Below the pieces are notes generated by a model that saw only the letters and a program-made list of their open reading frames with translations, was not told the origin of the DNA and ran no database searches. Below, piece after piece: positions 24,519 to 33,334 of a stretch of DNA of 64,000 nt. Positions within the stretch are counted from its first letter, which is position 1, and each line of letters opens with the position of its first letter. The position numbers were made by a program, and so were the translations under genes. This stretch comes from Rhodospirillales bacterium (GTDB taxonomy: Bacteria; Pseudomonadota; Alphaproteobacteria; Micavibrionales; Micavibrionaceae): the NCBI GenBank assembly GCA_023898785.1, contig CP060239.1:1488001-1552000 (forward strand), in the 5' to 3' direction.

Positions 24519-24606
24519 TCCCTACGCCGGTATTAGCCGAACAGGTTCTACGGGTCTTTCTCAGCCCGTCTTTGCCAAGGCTTCGACGAGGCACCCCGAA
24601 GGTTGT
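24519..24606 (-). ncRNA. TPP riboswitch (THI element)
   Basis: Read on the minus strand, the element shows the conserved blocks in order: TCGGGGTGCC, the hairpin GACGGGCTGAGA, ACCCGTAGAACCTG, and TAATACCGGCGTAGGGA. These are the pyrimidine and pyrophosphate sensor arms. The 3' end GGGAAAGGA merges with the ribosome-binding site of the tautomerase gene. The closing stem can pair CCTT with AAGG, which suggests that bound TPP blocks translation, as in Gram-negative thiC switches. Confidence 0.96.
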
Positions 24607-24701
24607 TAATGCCCTAGAAGTTGGCAGATTTATGAAATTTGTCAATGTTGTTTAAGGCACAATATTTGCCGTTATGTATAACTTATGCTATAAGCCATTC
24701 T

Positions 24702-25250
24702 ATGCAATTAATGGCTGAAAGTGGAGATACACGCTATCAATGCTATTTCATGGAAACGGATGATCTTAATGATCCTGCCGGCCTTGAGATGATGCTTGAT
24801 GCCAGACGTCTTGATTTTCCTTATGCAATTTCTGAAGGAACGCGAAAAGCGGGAATTGATATTTTAAGGGCGACTTTGAATGATCCGGATCAAGCCAGCT
24901 TTATTTTATGGGATAGCCAAAACAAAGAAGTTGTTGGGCGCAGTATAATTACATATTTATCTGTAAGCGCAGATAACACTCCTGAGATCACCGGTCTTTT
25001 TGTAAAACCAGCCCTTCAGGGGCAACATCTCGTTGATGTTCTTTACGAAGGGCAGATCTTTGCATTAAGCGAGGCAGGATATGGCGCAGCTAAAGTTATT
25101 ATTTCCAGAGAAAATATGCGTTCTGTGAATGCCGCGACTCGCAATGGTTTTTATCCTATTCCATCAGATGCTTCTGGCGGTTTGTATTTAAAAAAGACTA
25201 TCAAACAATCACCCGGCGTAGCTAATGCTTTGAATATTCAATCTGCGTAA
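24702..25250 (+). CDS. GNAT-like acetyltransferase
   Basis: The protein of about 182 residues has a GNAT-type layout: a central sheet with ITGLFVKPALQGQHLVDVLY (acetyl-CoA loop, Q/G-x-G weak) and SRENMRSVNAATRNGFYPI near the end. The acetyl-CoA loop is degenerate, so activity is uncertain. Start options are ATG 24702 or 24711 and no ribosome-binding site decides; the frame is open from 24639. Divergent from the riboswitch unit, it shares a 95-base intergenic region with it. Confidence 0.7.
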   Translation: MQLMAESGDTRYQCYFMETDDLNDPAGLEMMLDARRLDFPYAISEGTRKAGIDILRATLNDPDQASFILWDSQNKEVVGRSIITYLSVSADNTPEITGLFVKPALQGQHLVDVLYEGQIFALSEAGYGAAKVIISRENMRSVNAATRNGFYPIPSDASGGLYLKKTIKQSPGVANALNIQSA

Positions 25251-25304
25251 TCGTTATAATTTCCTGGTTGTTTTTAACGCGGCGAAGAACTATTTTCTCT
25301 TTCT

Positions 25305-25964
25305 ATGAACCCTCAAATAAAAAAGCGCTTGGTGCGTACGGCATTGTTTAGCCTGATTGCTCTTGTTATTGGAGCCGGGGTTGGGTGGGTGCAGATTCAG
25401 ATGCAAGCGGCGCGTGTGACCACGAAAGACGGTAAGCAACTAGATACTATTATGCCGGTGGCAGGGCTGAATATCGGCGGGCCGTTTACCTTAAGCGACC
25501 ATACAGGCGCTGCGGTTAGCGAGAAAACTTATGCGGGAAAATATAAACTGATTTATTTCGGCTTTACATACTGCCCGGCGATTTGCCCGACGGAACTACA
25601 AAAAATGAGCCGCATCATCAGCGCGTTGGAGAAAAACCATCCGGAGGCGCTGGAGAATGTGCAACCACTCTTTATTTCTGTTGATCCGGAGCGCGATACG
25701 GTTCCGGTCATGCGAGAATATGTCGGGCTATTTCATCCACGATTGGTGGGATTGACCGGAACCACGCCGCAGGTAGATCTTGTCAAAAAACGCTACCGCG
25801 TTTTTGCAAGCAAGGTTGAAGACGAAACCAATCAGGATTACACGGTCGATCATTCGTCCTTTACCTATCTGATGGGACCGAACGATGAGCTTATCGGCAT
25901 GTACCGGATGAAAGATACGGCTGATCAGATTTATCAAGATCTCGCCAAGCGTTTGGGGCTTTAA
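25305..25964 (+). CDS. SCO1/SenC/PrrC family copper chaperone
   Basis: The 219-residue membrane-anchored thioredoxin-fold protein has one N-terminal helix (about residues 12-29) and a periplasmic domain. The copper ligands are C90 and C94 in FTYCPAICPTE and His in DHSSFTYLMGP near residue 185. It delivers copper to the CuA site of cytochrome c oxidase or acts as a thiol reductase. It stands alone here, without oxidase genes nearby. Its stop codon lies in the first base pairs of the 55-base inverted repeat described below. Confidence 0.93.
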   Translation: MNPQIKKRLVRTALFSLIALVIGAGVGWVQIQMQAARVTTKDGKQLDTIMPVAGLNIGGPFTLSDHTGAAVSEKTYAGKYKLIYFGFTYCPAICPTELQKMSRIISALEKNHPEALENVQPLFISVDPERDTVPVMREYVGLFHPRLVGLTGTTPQVDLVKKRYRVFASKVEDETNQDYTVDHSSFTYLMGPNDELIGMYRMKDTADQIYQDLAKRLGL

Positions 25965-26125
25965 TCTCTTTTCGGGTTTAATTCCTCGCCGTTTATGGCG
26001 TAATCGTCATCGCGAGCGTAGCGAAGCGATCCAGTGCTACAAGAGAAAATTCTGGATTGCTTCACCGCCTTTGGCGGCTCGCAATGACGGGATACCTTGC
26101 CCCTTGGGGCGGGGTTGTTCATTCC
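25960..26125. repeat. Left 55-bp inverted repeat, split by a nested repeat
   Basis: Bases 25960-25985 and 26096-26125 together match the inverse of 28192-28246 almost perfectly. The 110 bases between them (25986-26095) are absent from the other copy. The repeat contains the palindrome GCCCCTTGGGGC. It lies between the convergent SCO1 and SCP2 genes and includes both stop codons. Confidence 0.85.
25986..26095. repeat. Dispersed palindromic repeat, copy 2 (nested insertion)
   Basis: This 110-base unit contains GTCATCGCGAGCGTAGCG, AAGCGATCC, TGGATTGCTTC and CTCGCAATGACGG, so it is the same family as the copies near 19.8, 34.8 and 62.7 kb. Comparison with the intact inverted repeat at 28.2 kb shows it was inserted between AATTCC and TTGCCCC. 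Only two bases (CC) are shared at the two borders, a possible target duplication. Confidence 0.8.
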
Positions 26126-26421
26126 TCCAAAATGCTATTAAGCTTCATGGCCAGCCCCATAGAGCCTTTGATTTTCAGCTTGCCCATCATGAAGGCGATG
26201 TTGGGGTCTTGCGTTCCATCCAGAATGCTTTGAAATGTATCCATAGAGCAAACAAGCGTTGTGTCGGCCTCTTCGTTTGTATTATTGATGATTGGCGGGC
26301 TTTGTGTCGTATCAACAAATATACAGCCCTTTTCACCGAAGTCGAATTTCACCTTGGCGCTCAGGCCTACGGCCATCGCCATTTTCTGCTGGATTTTAGA
26401 TGTCAGGTTTTCTAGCGACAT
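26119..26421 (-). CDS. SCP2 sterol-carrier-domain protein
   Basis: This is a stand-alone SCP2 domain of 100 residues. Typical features are the strand region KVKFDFGEKGCIFVD, DTTLVCSMDTFQSILDG, and MMGKLKIKGSMGLAMKL near the end. Such proteins bind hydrophobic ligands such as fatty acids or acyl-CoA. This fits the beta-oxidation genes further right. The stop codon lies in the left inverted repeat. Confidence 0.9.
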   Translation of the reverse strand: MSLENLTSKIQQKMAMAVGLSAKVKFDFGEKGCIFVDTTQSPPIINNTNEEADTTLVCSMDTFQSILDGTQDPNIAFMMGKLKIKGSMGLAMKLNSILEE

Positions 26422-26580
26422 TGGGGATTTTTCCTTATCGTTTTTATAAAATCCATTGTGCGGGATTTGGGAACACTTTTAAAGAGCAGTATTTAAAATC
26501 ATTGTTTGAATTTCTGCAGAGTGCTAGGCTTGACTGGACTTTATATTCACATCTTAAATTTTGACTCGGAAATATTAGTT

Positions 26581-28179
26581 ATGAAACGCACTGCTGGTTA
26601 TTCTTCCCATTTAATGTTTACGAGCGCCTTGATATTAGGCGCTTTAAGCGCGCCATCGTTGGCAGCGCAAAACCCGTCAGGACCGGAACTTTATTTTTAT
26701 CCTGCCAAAGGATGGTCCGTTGCGAAGTCAGAAGCGCAGATGTGCAGCATTGCCAGCCAGTTTAATAATGGCTTTACGATCCGTTTTGAGGGCGACCAAA
26801 AATGGGTTCAAGGAATGCAGATCAATTTTGCACAAGATATTTTTGAGCCCGATAAAGACTATGATATTTCTTTAAGCATACCGGGTGTACAGGACACAGA
26901 TTTCCGTGCAACAAGCCGGGGTAGGGATTCGCTGCGTATAGGATTGCGGCGCGATAAGGAGTTTTACAAAGCCTTGCGCAAGTCTGCTGTTTTAGACATG
27001 AATCTTGAGGGCAATGATTTCCGGTTTTATTTAACCGGCTTTTCAAAATCAGCCGGGGATTTTGAAAACTGCATGGCTGGCGGGGAAATGGCGGAAGCCG
27101 GCGAGTCCCGGTTCATGGTCAATGAAACGATTGCAATGGAAGAACAGATGCACGGCCCGGCGGCAGCTGTCGTTGAAATATCACCTGAAAACCCACAACC
27201 GGTTGTTCAGGAAATTCCGCAGAAGACAATACATAAGCTGGGTAAACAAACGATTTCAACATCTAGAGCAGGCACCGATGAGATTCTTTCAACGGATGTG
27301 GAGGGCATTGTAAAGCCAACTGGCGAAACAAAGGGCCGTCAGCGTCTTTCTGAACAACTTGCAAAGCAGATTGCAGAAGACCCATCCTTAATTGATGTGA
27401 ACATGGATGAGCAAAATCAACAGCCATCACCGGTGCGTGAGGCACTCAGTATGCCGCCGAACATGCCTGAAATGCTCCCTGCGCATGATGAAGCACTCAC
27501 ACCTGCACCGATAGAGACATCGGCACAGGAAGAAAAGTTGGTCGTGGTTGAAACTGAGGCTACGCCGCCTGCAGAAACGCTTTTGAAGCCTGTAGAGGAA
27601 AAAGAGATTGATGTTGCTGAAGCTTCTGCACTTGAAACGCCGCCAGCAGAGCCTGAGCACATTCAATCCTCTACACCACCGGTAAAAGTGCATAAAGAAA
27701 GCTATAGCAGTGAGGCTGATTTCACCGAAATAGAGCCAGCAGCAGCGGCGTCTAACATAGCCGCACAGGATTTGCGTAAGCAGGTTTTAAGCCTTGAGAA
27801 TATAGTTCAAAATCTGAAGGACGAGAATACGGCATTGACCAACGAGTTGCAGACCGCGTTGCGTGAATCTGAAGAGGAACGCTTGTCGATTTCATCGGAG
27901 AACTGGAATTTGGAGAGCGCGACTATGAAGTTCAACGAAGCTGAACGCCAGATCAAGCGCATGGGCCAGCAATTGCAAAAAGAGCGCGCCAAATGCAAAG
28001 CGGAAAAGCAGGAACTGGAAGCGATGTTGTTTGATCCGCAAGTGACCAGCGATGCACAACTGGCACGGCTCGCGGAGCTGGAAAGCCAGTTGATGAAGGC
28101 GCGTAAAGAGCTGGATGATCAACGCGCACACTATGAAGAGCGCATCCGCTCTCTGGAACGCAGAGCCAGCGCAGAATAA
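26581..28179 (+). CDS. Exported protein of unknown function with C-terminal coiled coil
   Basis: The 532-residue protein has a signal peptide (about residues 1-29, ending near SLAAQ) and a folded N-terminal domain of about 150 residues with two Cys (AQMCSIASQF and DFENCMAGG), possibly a disulphide. A long Glu/Pro/Ala-rich low-complexity stretch covers about 200-390, and a strong coiled coil about 400-530 (LRKQVLSLENIVQNLKDENT). It is likely periplasmic. The frame is open from 26506, but ATG 26581 starts the signal peptide. It is transcribed away from the SCP2 gene, and both lie between 55-base inverted repeats. No family was recognised. Confidence 0.75.
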   Translation: MKRTAGYSSHLMFTSALILGALSAPSLAAQNPSGPELYFYPAKGWSVAKSEAQMCSIASQFNNGFTIRFEGDQKWVQGMQINFAQDIFEPDKDYDISLSIPGVQDTDFRATSRGRDSLRIGLRRDKEFYKALRKSAVLDMNLEGNDFRFYLTGFSKSAGDFENCMAGGEMAEAGESRFMVNETIAMEEQMHGPAAAVVEISPENPQPVVQEIPQKTIHKLGKQTISTSRAGTDEILSTDVEGIVKPTGETKGRQRLSEQLAKQIAEDPSLIDVNMDEQNQQPSPVREALSMPPNMPEMLPAHDEALTPAPIETSAQEEKLVVVETEATPPAETLLKPVEEKEIDVAEASALETPPAEPEHIQSSTPPVKVHKESYSSEADFTEIEPAAAASNIAAQDLRKQVLSLENIVQNLKDENTALTNELQTALRESEEERLSISSENWNLESATMKFNEAERQIKRMGQQLQKERAKCKAEKQELEAMLFDPQVTSDAQLARLAELESQLMKARKELDDQRAHYEERIRSLERRASAE

Positions 28180-28191
28180 CATCTCCGAACT

Positions 28192-28246
28192 GGAATGAAC
28201 AACCTCGCCCCAAGGGGCAAGGAATTAAACCCGAAAAGAGATTAAA
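28192..28246. repeat. Right 55-bp inverted repeat
   Basis: GGAATGAACAACCTCGCCCC through GAGATTAAA is the inverse of the left copy (25960-26125) without its nested insertion. It fills the gap between the coiled-coil gene and the acyl-CoA dehydrogenase gene and includes the latter's stop codon. The internal GCCCC/GGGGC palindrome could form a hairpin. Confidence 0.85.
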
Positions 28247-30035
28247 ACGCGGCTTCGTCCAGTGCCATCAGCGGCTCGGCCCCGGCCATAACCATCTTAA
28301 AACGCGCATCGGCTTCGGGCAGAACGCGGGCCATAAAAAAGCGCGCGGTGATAATTTTAGAGTCGTAAAATACGGCATCCCCTTCACCCTCTGCCAATTT
28401 CTTTTGTGCAGCCTGCACTATCAAACACCACATATAGGCCAGCGCGACAAGAGCGAACTGGCGCAGGTAATCTACGGAGGCTGCGCCCGCTTCATCCGGA
28501 TTTTCTAGGCCTTTTTGGGCAATGATGGCGGTGGATTGCTGGAGCTTGGCAAAGGCCTTGGCGAGCGGGAAAATAAATTCCTGCAAGCTCTCATCTGCCT
28601 GATTTAACTCAATAAATTTTTGCACCGGATGAAAAAACCTGCGCAGCAACCGACCGAAGCTTTGCGGCATTTTGCGCCCCACCAGATCAAGGGCCTGAAT
28701 GCCGTTGGTGCCTTCGTAAATCTGGGCAATGCGGGCATCACGGACATATTGCTCCATCCCCCATTCGGCGATATAGCCGTGGCCGCCATAGACCTGTTGC
28801 ATATCCACAGCGATCTCCAGACCCATATCGGTTTGATACGCTTTTATGATTGGCGTGAGCAATGCCACAAGATCATCGGCTTCCTGGCGTTTGTCTGCAT
28901 CGGGATGCTTTTCAGCAATATCGAGATTAAGGCTTGTCCAATAAGATAGCGCGCGCGAAGCTTCAACAATGGACTTTGATTTAAGCAACAGGCGGCGAAT
29001 ATCAGGGTGAACGATGATCGGATCGGCAGGTTTGTCCGGCGCTTTAGTACCGGTGAGGGAGCGCATTTGTAAGCGCTCTTTTGCATAGGCCAACCCGTTT
29101 TGGTAGGCGATTTCAGAAATACCAAGCCCTTGCATTGCAACGCCAAGGCGTGCAGCATTCATCATAATAAACATCGCTTTGAGGCCTTTGTGCGGCTCAC
29201 CGACAAGCTGACCATAGGCTTCATCGAAATTCATGACGCAAGTGGAGTTTGCATGAATGCCCATTTTATGTTCGATCGAACCACACGCTACGCCATTATG
29301 CTGCCCTGCGCTGCCATCATCGTTAGGCATGAATTTAGGCACAACAAAGAGTGATATACCGCGCGCGCCTTCGGGAGCATCGGGCAGTTTAGCGAGCACA
29401 AGATGAACAATATTTTCAGTGAGGTCGTGTTCACCGGCGGAGATAAAAATTTTGGTGCCGGTGATTTTGTAGCTATCTTCGCCATCGACTGGCTCAGCCT
29501 TGGTTTTGATAAGGCCGAGATCGGTTCCGCAATGCGGCTCGGTCAGACACATCGTTCCCGACCATACACCTTCAATCAGCTTGGGCAAATAGAGCGCTTT
29601 TTGCGCATCCGTGCCAAATTGGTGCAGCGCTTCATAAGCGCCTTGGGAGAGGCCGGGATACATGCCAAAACTCATATTCGCCGAGCAGATCATTTCCTGC
29701 ATCACCGTGTTAAGCAGGGTTGGCATGCCCATGCCACCATATTCGCCGGTCGCAGACAGACCGCACCAACCTCCTTCGGCAAAGGTGCCGTAGGCTTCTT
29801 TAAAACCTTTGGGCGTGGTCACATTGCCATCATCAAAGGCGCAGCCTTCCTGATCGCCGCTGAGGTTAAGCGGGAAGAGCACCTCTTCGCAGATCTTGCC
29901 GCCTTCTTCGATAATCTGATTCATCAGATCATCGGAGACTTCTTCATATCCGGGAAGGTCTGCCAATTGAGCAGCCCCTAACACATCGTGAAGAATGAAT
30001 TTAATATTGTCGATTGGCGGGGTATAGGTGGGCAT
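28242..30035 (-). CDS. Acyl-CoA dehydrogenase, DmdC-like long form
   Basis: This flavoprotein performs the first oxidation of beta-oxidation. The N-terminal motif CEEVLFPLNLSGDQEGC, the FAD and substrate region MCLTEPHCGTDLGLIKT and KITGTKIFISAGEHDL, and the C-terminal helical domain with VYGGHGYIAEWGMEQYVRDA and YEGTNGIQALDLVGRKM are all present. The extra C-terminal domain gives 597 residues, as in the DmdC/long acyl-CoA dehydrogenases. It is the last gene of a same-strand run that begins with thiolase at 36 kb. Substrate chain length cannot be told. Confidence 0.93.
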   Translation of the reverse strand: MPTYTPPIDNIKFILHDVLGAAQLADLPGYEEVSDDLMNQIIEEGGKICEEVLFPLNLSGDQEGCAFDDGNVTTPKGFKEAYGTFAEGGWCGLSATGEYGGMGMPTLLNTVMQEMICSANMSFGMYPGLSQGAYEALHQFGTDAQKALYLPKLIEGVWSGTMCLTEPHCGTDLGLIKTKAEPVDGEDSYKITGTKIFISAGEHDLTENIVHLVLAKLPDAPEGARGISLFVVPKFMPNDDGSAGQHNGVACGSIEHKMGIHANSTCVMNFDEAYGQLVGEPHKGLKAMFIMMNAARLGVAMQGLGISEIAYQNGLAYAKERLQMRSLTGTKAPDKPADPIIVHPDIRRLLLKSKSIVEASRALSYWTSLNLDIAEKHPDADKRQEADDLVALLTPIIKAYQTDMGLEIAVDMQQVYGGHGYIAEWGMEQYVRDARIAQIYEGTNGIQALDLVGRKMPQSFGRLLRRFFHPVQKFIELNQADESLQEFIFPLAKAFAKLQQSTAIIAQKGLENPDEAGAASVDYLRQFALVALAYMWCLIVQAAQKKLAEGEGDAVFYDSKIITARFFMARVLPEADARFKMVMAGAEPLMALDEAAF

Positions 30036-30100
30036 AAAAAAGCTCCTCTTTTTAGACTATTCTACCGCGAAGACGTGAAGGCGCGAAGAGGAAATAAAGA

Positions 30101-30370
30101 TTATTTTTCATCCAGCATATAAAGAATTTCGTCGGCCACACGGTCAGAATCCGCACTTTCGAGCTGGCGAATAGCTTGTTGGAATGGATTGTTTTCTTTG
30201 CGTGCAATGATTTCGGCGATCTTTTGGACCGTTTCATCGCCTAAAGTTTCACGCGCTGCGCGTGCGTTAGCCAGCGCTTCCTCCCGAAGACGCTGGCTCT
30301 TAACACGACCCGCCTGAAGTTCTTTAGGCTTCTTCCGTTTGTCCGATTTATTTTTTCCAAATCCAAACAT
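30101..30370 (-). CDS. Small helical protein of unknown function
   Basis: This 89-residue protein begins with the basic MFGFGKNKSDKRKKPKE and continues as charged helices. No signal peptide or membrane segment is seen. ATG 30370 is chosen because the sequence upstream lacks protein-like character. The gene lies 65 bases upstream of the acyl-CoA dehydrogenase in the same direction and may be co-transcribed. Confidence 0.65.
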   Translation of the reverse strand: MFGFGKNKSDKRKKPKELQAGRVKSQRLREEALANARAARETLGDETVQKIAEIIARKENNPFQQAIRQLESADSDRVADEILYMLDEK

Positions 30371-30422
30371 GCTTCCATCCTGACAGAAAGGGTTTAAAAA
30401 GCTGTGAACAATAGATTGGATT

Positions 30423-30827
30423 TTATCTAAAAAGCGGCGGCGATTTAGGGACAGACGGCGTCCGATTCTGGCAGGGCAGATCAACAAAAATAGGCTGGTT
30501 GAAAGAGTGACCAAGAGGTGGTGGCTGAAGTTTCGAACATGTAGCTTTTTCCAAAGATTTATTTAAAGATGCAGCGTTGGAAAAATATGTTGAAATGGCA
30601 TTTGGAAGTGGTTGCGTTCTTGCTGACGTTGAGGGATGGGGGTATGACGTTTGGGTTATCCAGCCCTGATTCAACTTATTCCCTCCGCCCGTGTGCATGG
30701 CATAAATAGCGGATAGAACCCCGACAATCGATGCGCTGCAAGCAAGGCCGACATGCCACTTATGTCTGCGATCAGACACAGTGTTTTGGTCTTGCTTCGG
30801 TTTTCCAGTCTGCACATTTGTTCTCAT
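30423..30827 (-). CDS. Possible unknown membrane-anchored protein
   Basis: The 134-residue frame has one hydrophobic segment (about residues 26-44) after a basic N-terminus, then a Ser/Pro/Asn/Thr-rich tail with two Cys. This suggests a small inner-membrane protein with an exported tail. The only support is frame length, direction and composition; no family or good ribosome-binding site was recognised. It fills the gap between the fadN-like gene and the 89-residue gene. Confidence 0.35.
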   Translation of the reverse strand: MRTNVQTGKPKQDQNTVSDRRHKWHVGLACSASIVGVLSAIYAMHTGGGNKLNQGWITQTSYPHPSTSARTQPLPNAISTYFSNAASLNKSLEKATCSKLQPPPLGHSFNQPIFVDLPCQNRTPSVPKSPPLFR

Positions 30828-30897
30828 AAAAAATCTATTCGCATTTTCATTATGAGGGTCAGGGCCTATAAATTATGACGAAGGCTGTTTTCAAAGT

Positions 30898-33315
30898 TTA
30901 ATTCCGCAGAGGCTTACCTTTTTCAAGCATATGTTCGATGCGGGCAAAGGTGCCTTCGTTGTGCAGAAGATGCATGAATTCGGAGAGTTCAAGCTTGAGC
31001 AGATCATCCTCGGACAGGGTTTCAGTATAGCCCTTATCCCCACCGGAGAGTACAGCGGCGAGGTGATCGGAAACAACAACGTCATAGGGCGTGGCTTTAC
31101 CGGATTTGCGCAGGTCTGACACGGCCAGATCAAGCGCCATTTTTGCACCAGCGCCGCCGAGGCGGATGTCTTTAACTTTTTCGGGCGGCTCGTAATTTTT
31201 GGCCAGTTCCAGAGCGCGGACCTTCGCATCGTAAAGCAGACGATCGCGGTTCATGGTGATGCCGTCAGTTTTGCGCAGATAGCCAATATCTACAGCTTCG
31301 GGACCGGATTTGGCGACAGTGGCCATGCCGATGGTTTCAAAGGCCTTACGGACTGCGCCTACAGGCGTGGTATCAGGTGAAAACCAGATATTATCCTTGC
31401 CGATCTTGCTCATATCGGCAGCAAATTTAGCCCGCTCGCGCTCCTGAAAGCGCAGGATCATTTCCTTGCACCCTCCCCAACCGGGTATGAGGCCAACGCC
31501 GACCTCAACCAGACCGCAATAGGTTTCGGCATGGGCCTGCACCGCGTCAGAAGAAAGCAAGATTTCACAGCCGCCGCCCAGTGCCATGCCTGATGGAGCG
31601 CTGACAACCGGGAAGGGCGCGAATTTCAGGCCCATAAAGACGCGCTGGCCGGTGGCGACAAATTCCTCAACCTGCGGGTACATCGCGATGTTAATCATGA
31701 ACATAGCAAGACCAAGATTGGCTCCGGCGGAAAAATGCGAGGCTTCATTGTAAATCACAAGGGCTTTATAATCATCGCTGGATTCGATGGTTTTTTGTGC
31801 CTTGACCAGCATTTCGAATGTCTGCTCATCAAAGGTGTTCATTTTGGAAGTGTGCTCAAAACACAGGACGCCATCGCCGATGTCCCAGAGATTGGCTGAA
31901 GCGTTTTTCATGACGGGCTGACTGGAGAGTTTTATATCGCGGAGCAAGAGAACACCATCAGGGCGCTGCACATCATGGTGTTTGCCGTCGCGTCCGAAGA
32001 ACTGGATTTTACCGTCTTCGATGCGATAAAAAGTGCCTTCTCCAACTTTGGAGAGAATTTCTGGAACAGGCCTGCCTGCTTCGGCGAGCTTTTCGGCGAA
32101 GTATTTGGGACCAAGCGCGTCAATCATCTCAAACGGGCCTTGCTTCCAGTTGTAGCCGAGCTTCATACCCTCATCGATGTCGAAGATTGTCTCGGCGATT
32201 TCGCCGACGAGGCTGGCCGCATAGGACAGCGTATCGCGCAGCACAGCCCAGGCATAGCGCCCGCCTTCACTGTCGGTTTCAACCACGGCTTTTAAACCTT
32301 TACGCCCGGCGGAGACGGCGGAATCGTTTTCTGCCTGCTTCTTAATTGATTTTATATAATGTGAACCCTTGGAAGAATCCTCTGTGAAGCTGTCTGGATT
32401 TATGGCGAGGGCCTGCTTTTCTTTTGCTGCCGGGTTGTCGGGATTGAGGCGGTAAAATCCGCCCTTGCCTTTGCGGCCTGTATAGCCGGCTTCGATCATG
32501 CCGTGGACGAATTTATGATCGATAAAAATATCGCGGTAGGCATCATCTTTGGGCAGCGTTGAAAGCAGGCTTTCAGAGAGTTTAGGCATGAGGTCGATGC
32601 CGACCAGATCGATCAGGCCGAACACACCGGTTTTGGGGATGCCTACGGGCTTGCTCATCACCGCATCGGCAACCTCAATCTGGACATTTTGTTTGATCGC
32701 TTCATTCACCCCGGCGGTAAGCCAGAAGACGCCTAGGCGGTTAGCGATAAAGCCCGGCGTATCATGACATTGCACAACGCCTTTGCCGAGGCGAACATCG
32801 CAGATTTCGCGAATGGTTTCCACAGCTTTGGGGTCTGTTTTTTCACCGACAATCAATTCCAGCAGACGCATATAGCGCGGCGGATTAAAGAAGTGAGTGA
32901 TCATAAAGTCTTTAGCAAATGAGTCGGGCTGGCCTTCGATGAGTTTGTGCAACGGAATAGTCGAGGTATTGGACGAGACGATGGAGCCTTTTTTGCGCGC
33001 CTTTTCGATTTTTTCATAGGTTGCATGTTTGATTTCGAGTTTTTCGAGTACGACTTCGATAATCCAGTCGCAGTCGCTAATAAGATCAAGATCGTCGTCA
33101 ATCGTGCCAGTCGTAATCAGCTTCGCATTGGCTTTGCGCATGAAGGGCGCAGGTTCAGTTTTGAGCATTTTTGCTACAGCCTCGGCGGCCAGATCTTTGC
33201 CTTCGACCTTAATGTCGAGCAAGGTAACCGGCAGTCCCGCATTGGTGAGCTGCGCGGCAATCCCGCTGCCCATTACGCCTGATCCGATTACGGCGACTTT
33301 ATTGATCCCTGTCAT
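30898..33315 (-). CDS. fadN: FadN-like 3-hydroxyacyl-CoA dehydrogenase/enoyl-CoA hydratase
   Basis: This bifunctional enzyme carries out hydration and the second oxidation of beta-oxidation. The NAD-binding dehydrogenase comes first (GSGVMGSGIAAQL, residues 11-23; HFFNPPRYMRLLE near 140). The crotonase domain is C-terminal (HFSAGANLGLAM, GMALGGGCEILLS, VEVGVGLIPGWGG, about residues 515-640). This order is opposite to FadB/FadJ and matches FadN (YusL). The 805 residues are typical. It lies 19 bases downstream of an unknown coiled-coil gene, in the run between the thiolase and acyl-CoA dehydrogenase genes; fadN, thiolase and acyl-CoA dehydrogenase also form one operon in Bacillus. Confidence 0.93.
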   Translation of the reverse strand: MTGINKVAVIGSGVMGSGIAAQLTNAGLPVTLLDIKVEGKDLAAEAVAKMLKTEPAPFMRKANAKLITTGTIDDDLDLISDCDWIIEVVLEKLEIKHATYEKIEKARKKGSIVSSNTSTIPLHKLIEGQPDSFAKDFMITHFFNPPRYMRLLELIVGEKTDPKAVETIREICDVRLGKGVVQCHDTPGFIANRLGVFWLTAGVNEAIKQNVQIEVADAVMSKPVGIPKTGVFGLIDLVGIDLMPKLSESLLSTLPKDDAYRDIFIDHKFVHGMIEAGYTGRKGKGGFYRLNPDNPAAKEKQALAINPDSFTEDSSKGSHYIKSIKKQAENDSAVSAGRKGLKAVVETDSEGGRYAWAVLRDTLSYAASLVGEIAETIFDIDEGMKLGYNWKQGPFEMIDALGPKYFAEKLAEAGRPVPEILSKVGEGTFYRIEDGKIQFFGRDGKHHDVQRPDGVLLLRDIKLSSQPVMKNASANLWDIGDGVLCFEHTSKMNTFDEQTFEMLVKAQKTIESSDDYKALVIYNEASHFSAGANLGLAMFMINIAMYPQVEEFVATGQRVFMGLKFAPFPVVSAPSGMALGGGCEILLSSDAVQAHAETYCGLVEVGVGLIPGWGGCKEMILRFQERERAKFAADMSKIGKDNIWFSPDTTPVGAVRKAFETIGMATVAKSGPEAVDIGYLRKTDGITMNRDRLLYDAKVRALELAKNYEPPEKVKDIRLGGAGAKMALDLAVSDLRKSGKATPYDVVVSDHLAAVLSGGDKGYTETLSEDDLLKLELSEFMHLLHNEGTFARIEHMLEKGKPLRN

Positions 33316-33334
33316 GGTGAGGTCCTTTCATTGC

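Noticed and set aside
24508..24645. A longer tautomerase starting at 24645
   Set aside because: The extra codons lie in the TPP riboswitch; Pro1 after ATG 24507 is needed for catalysis.
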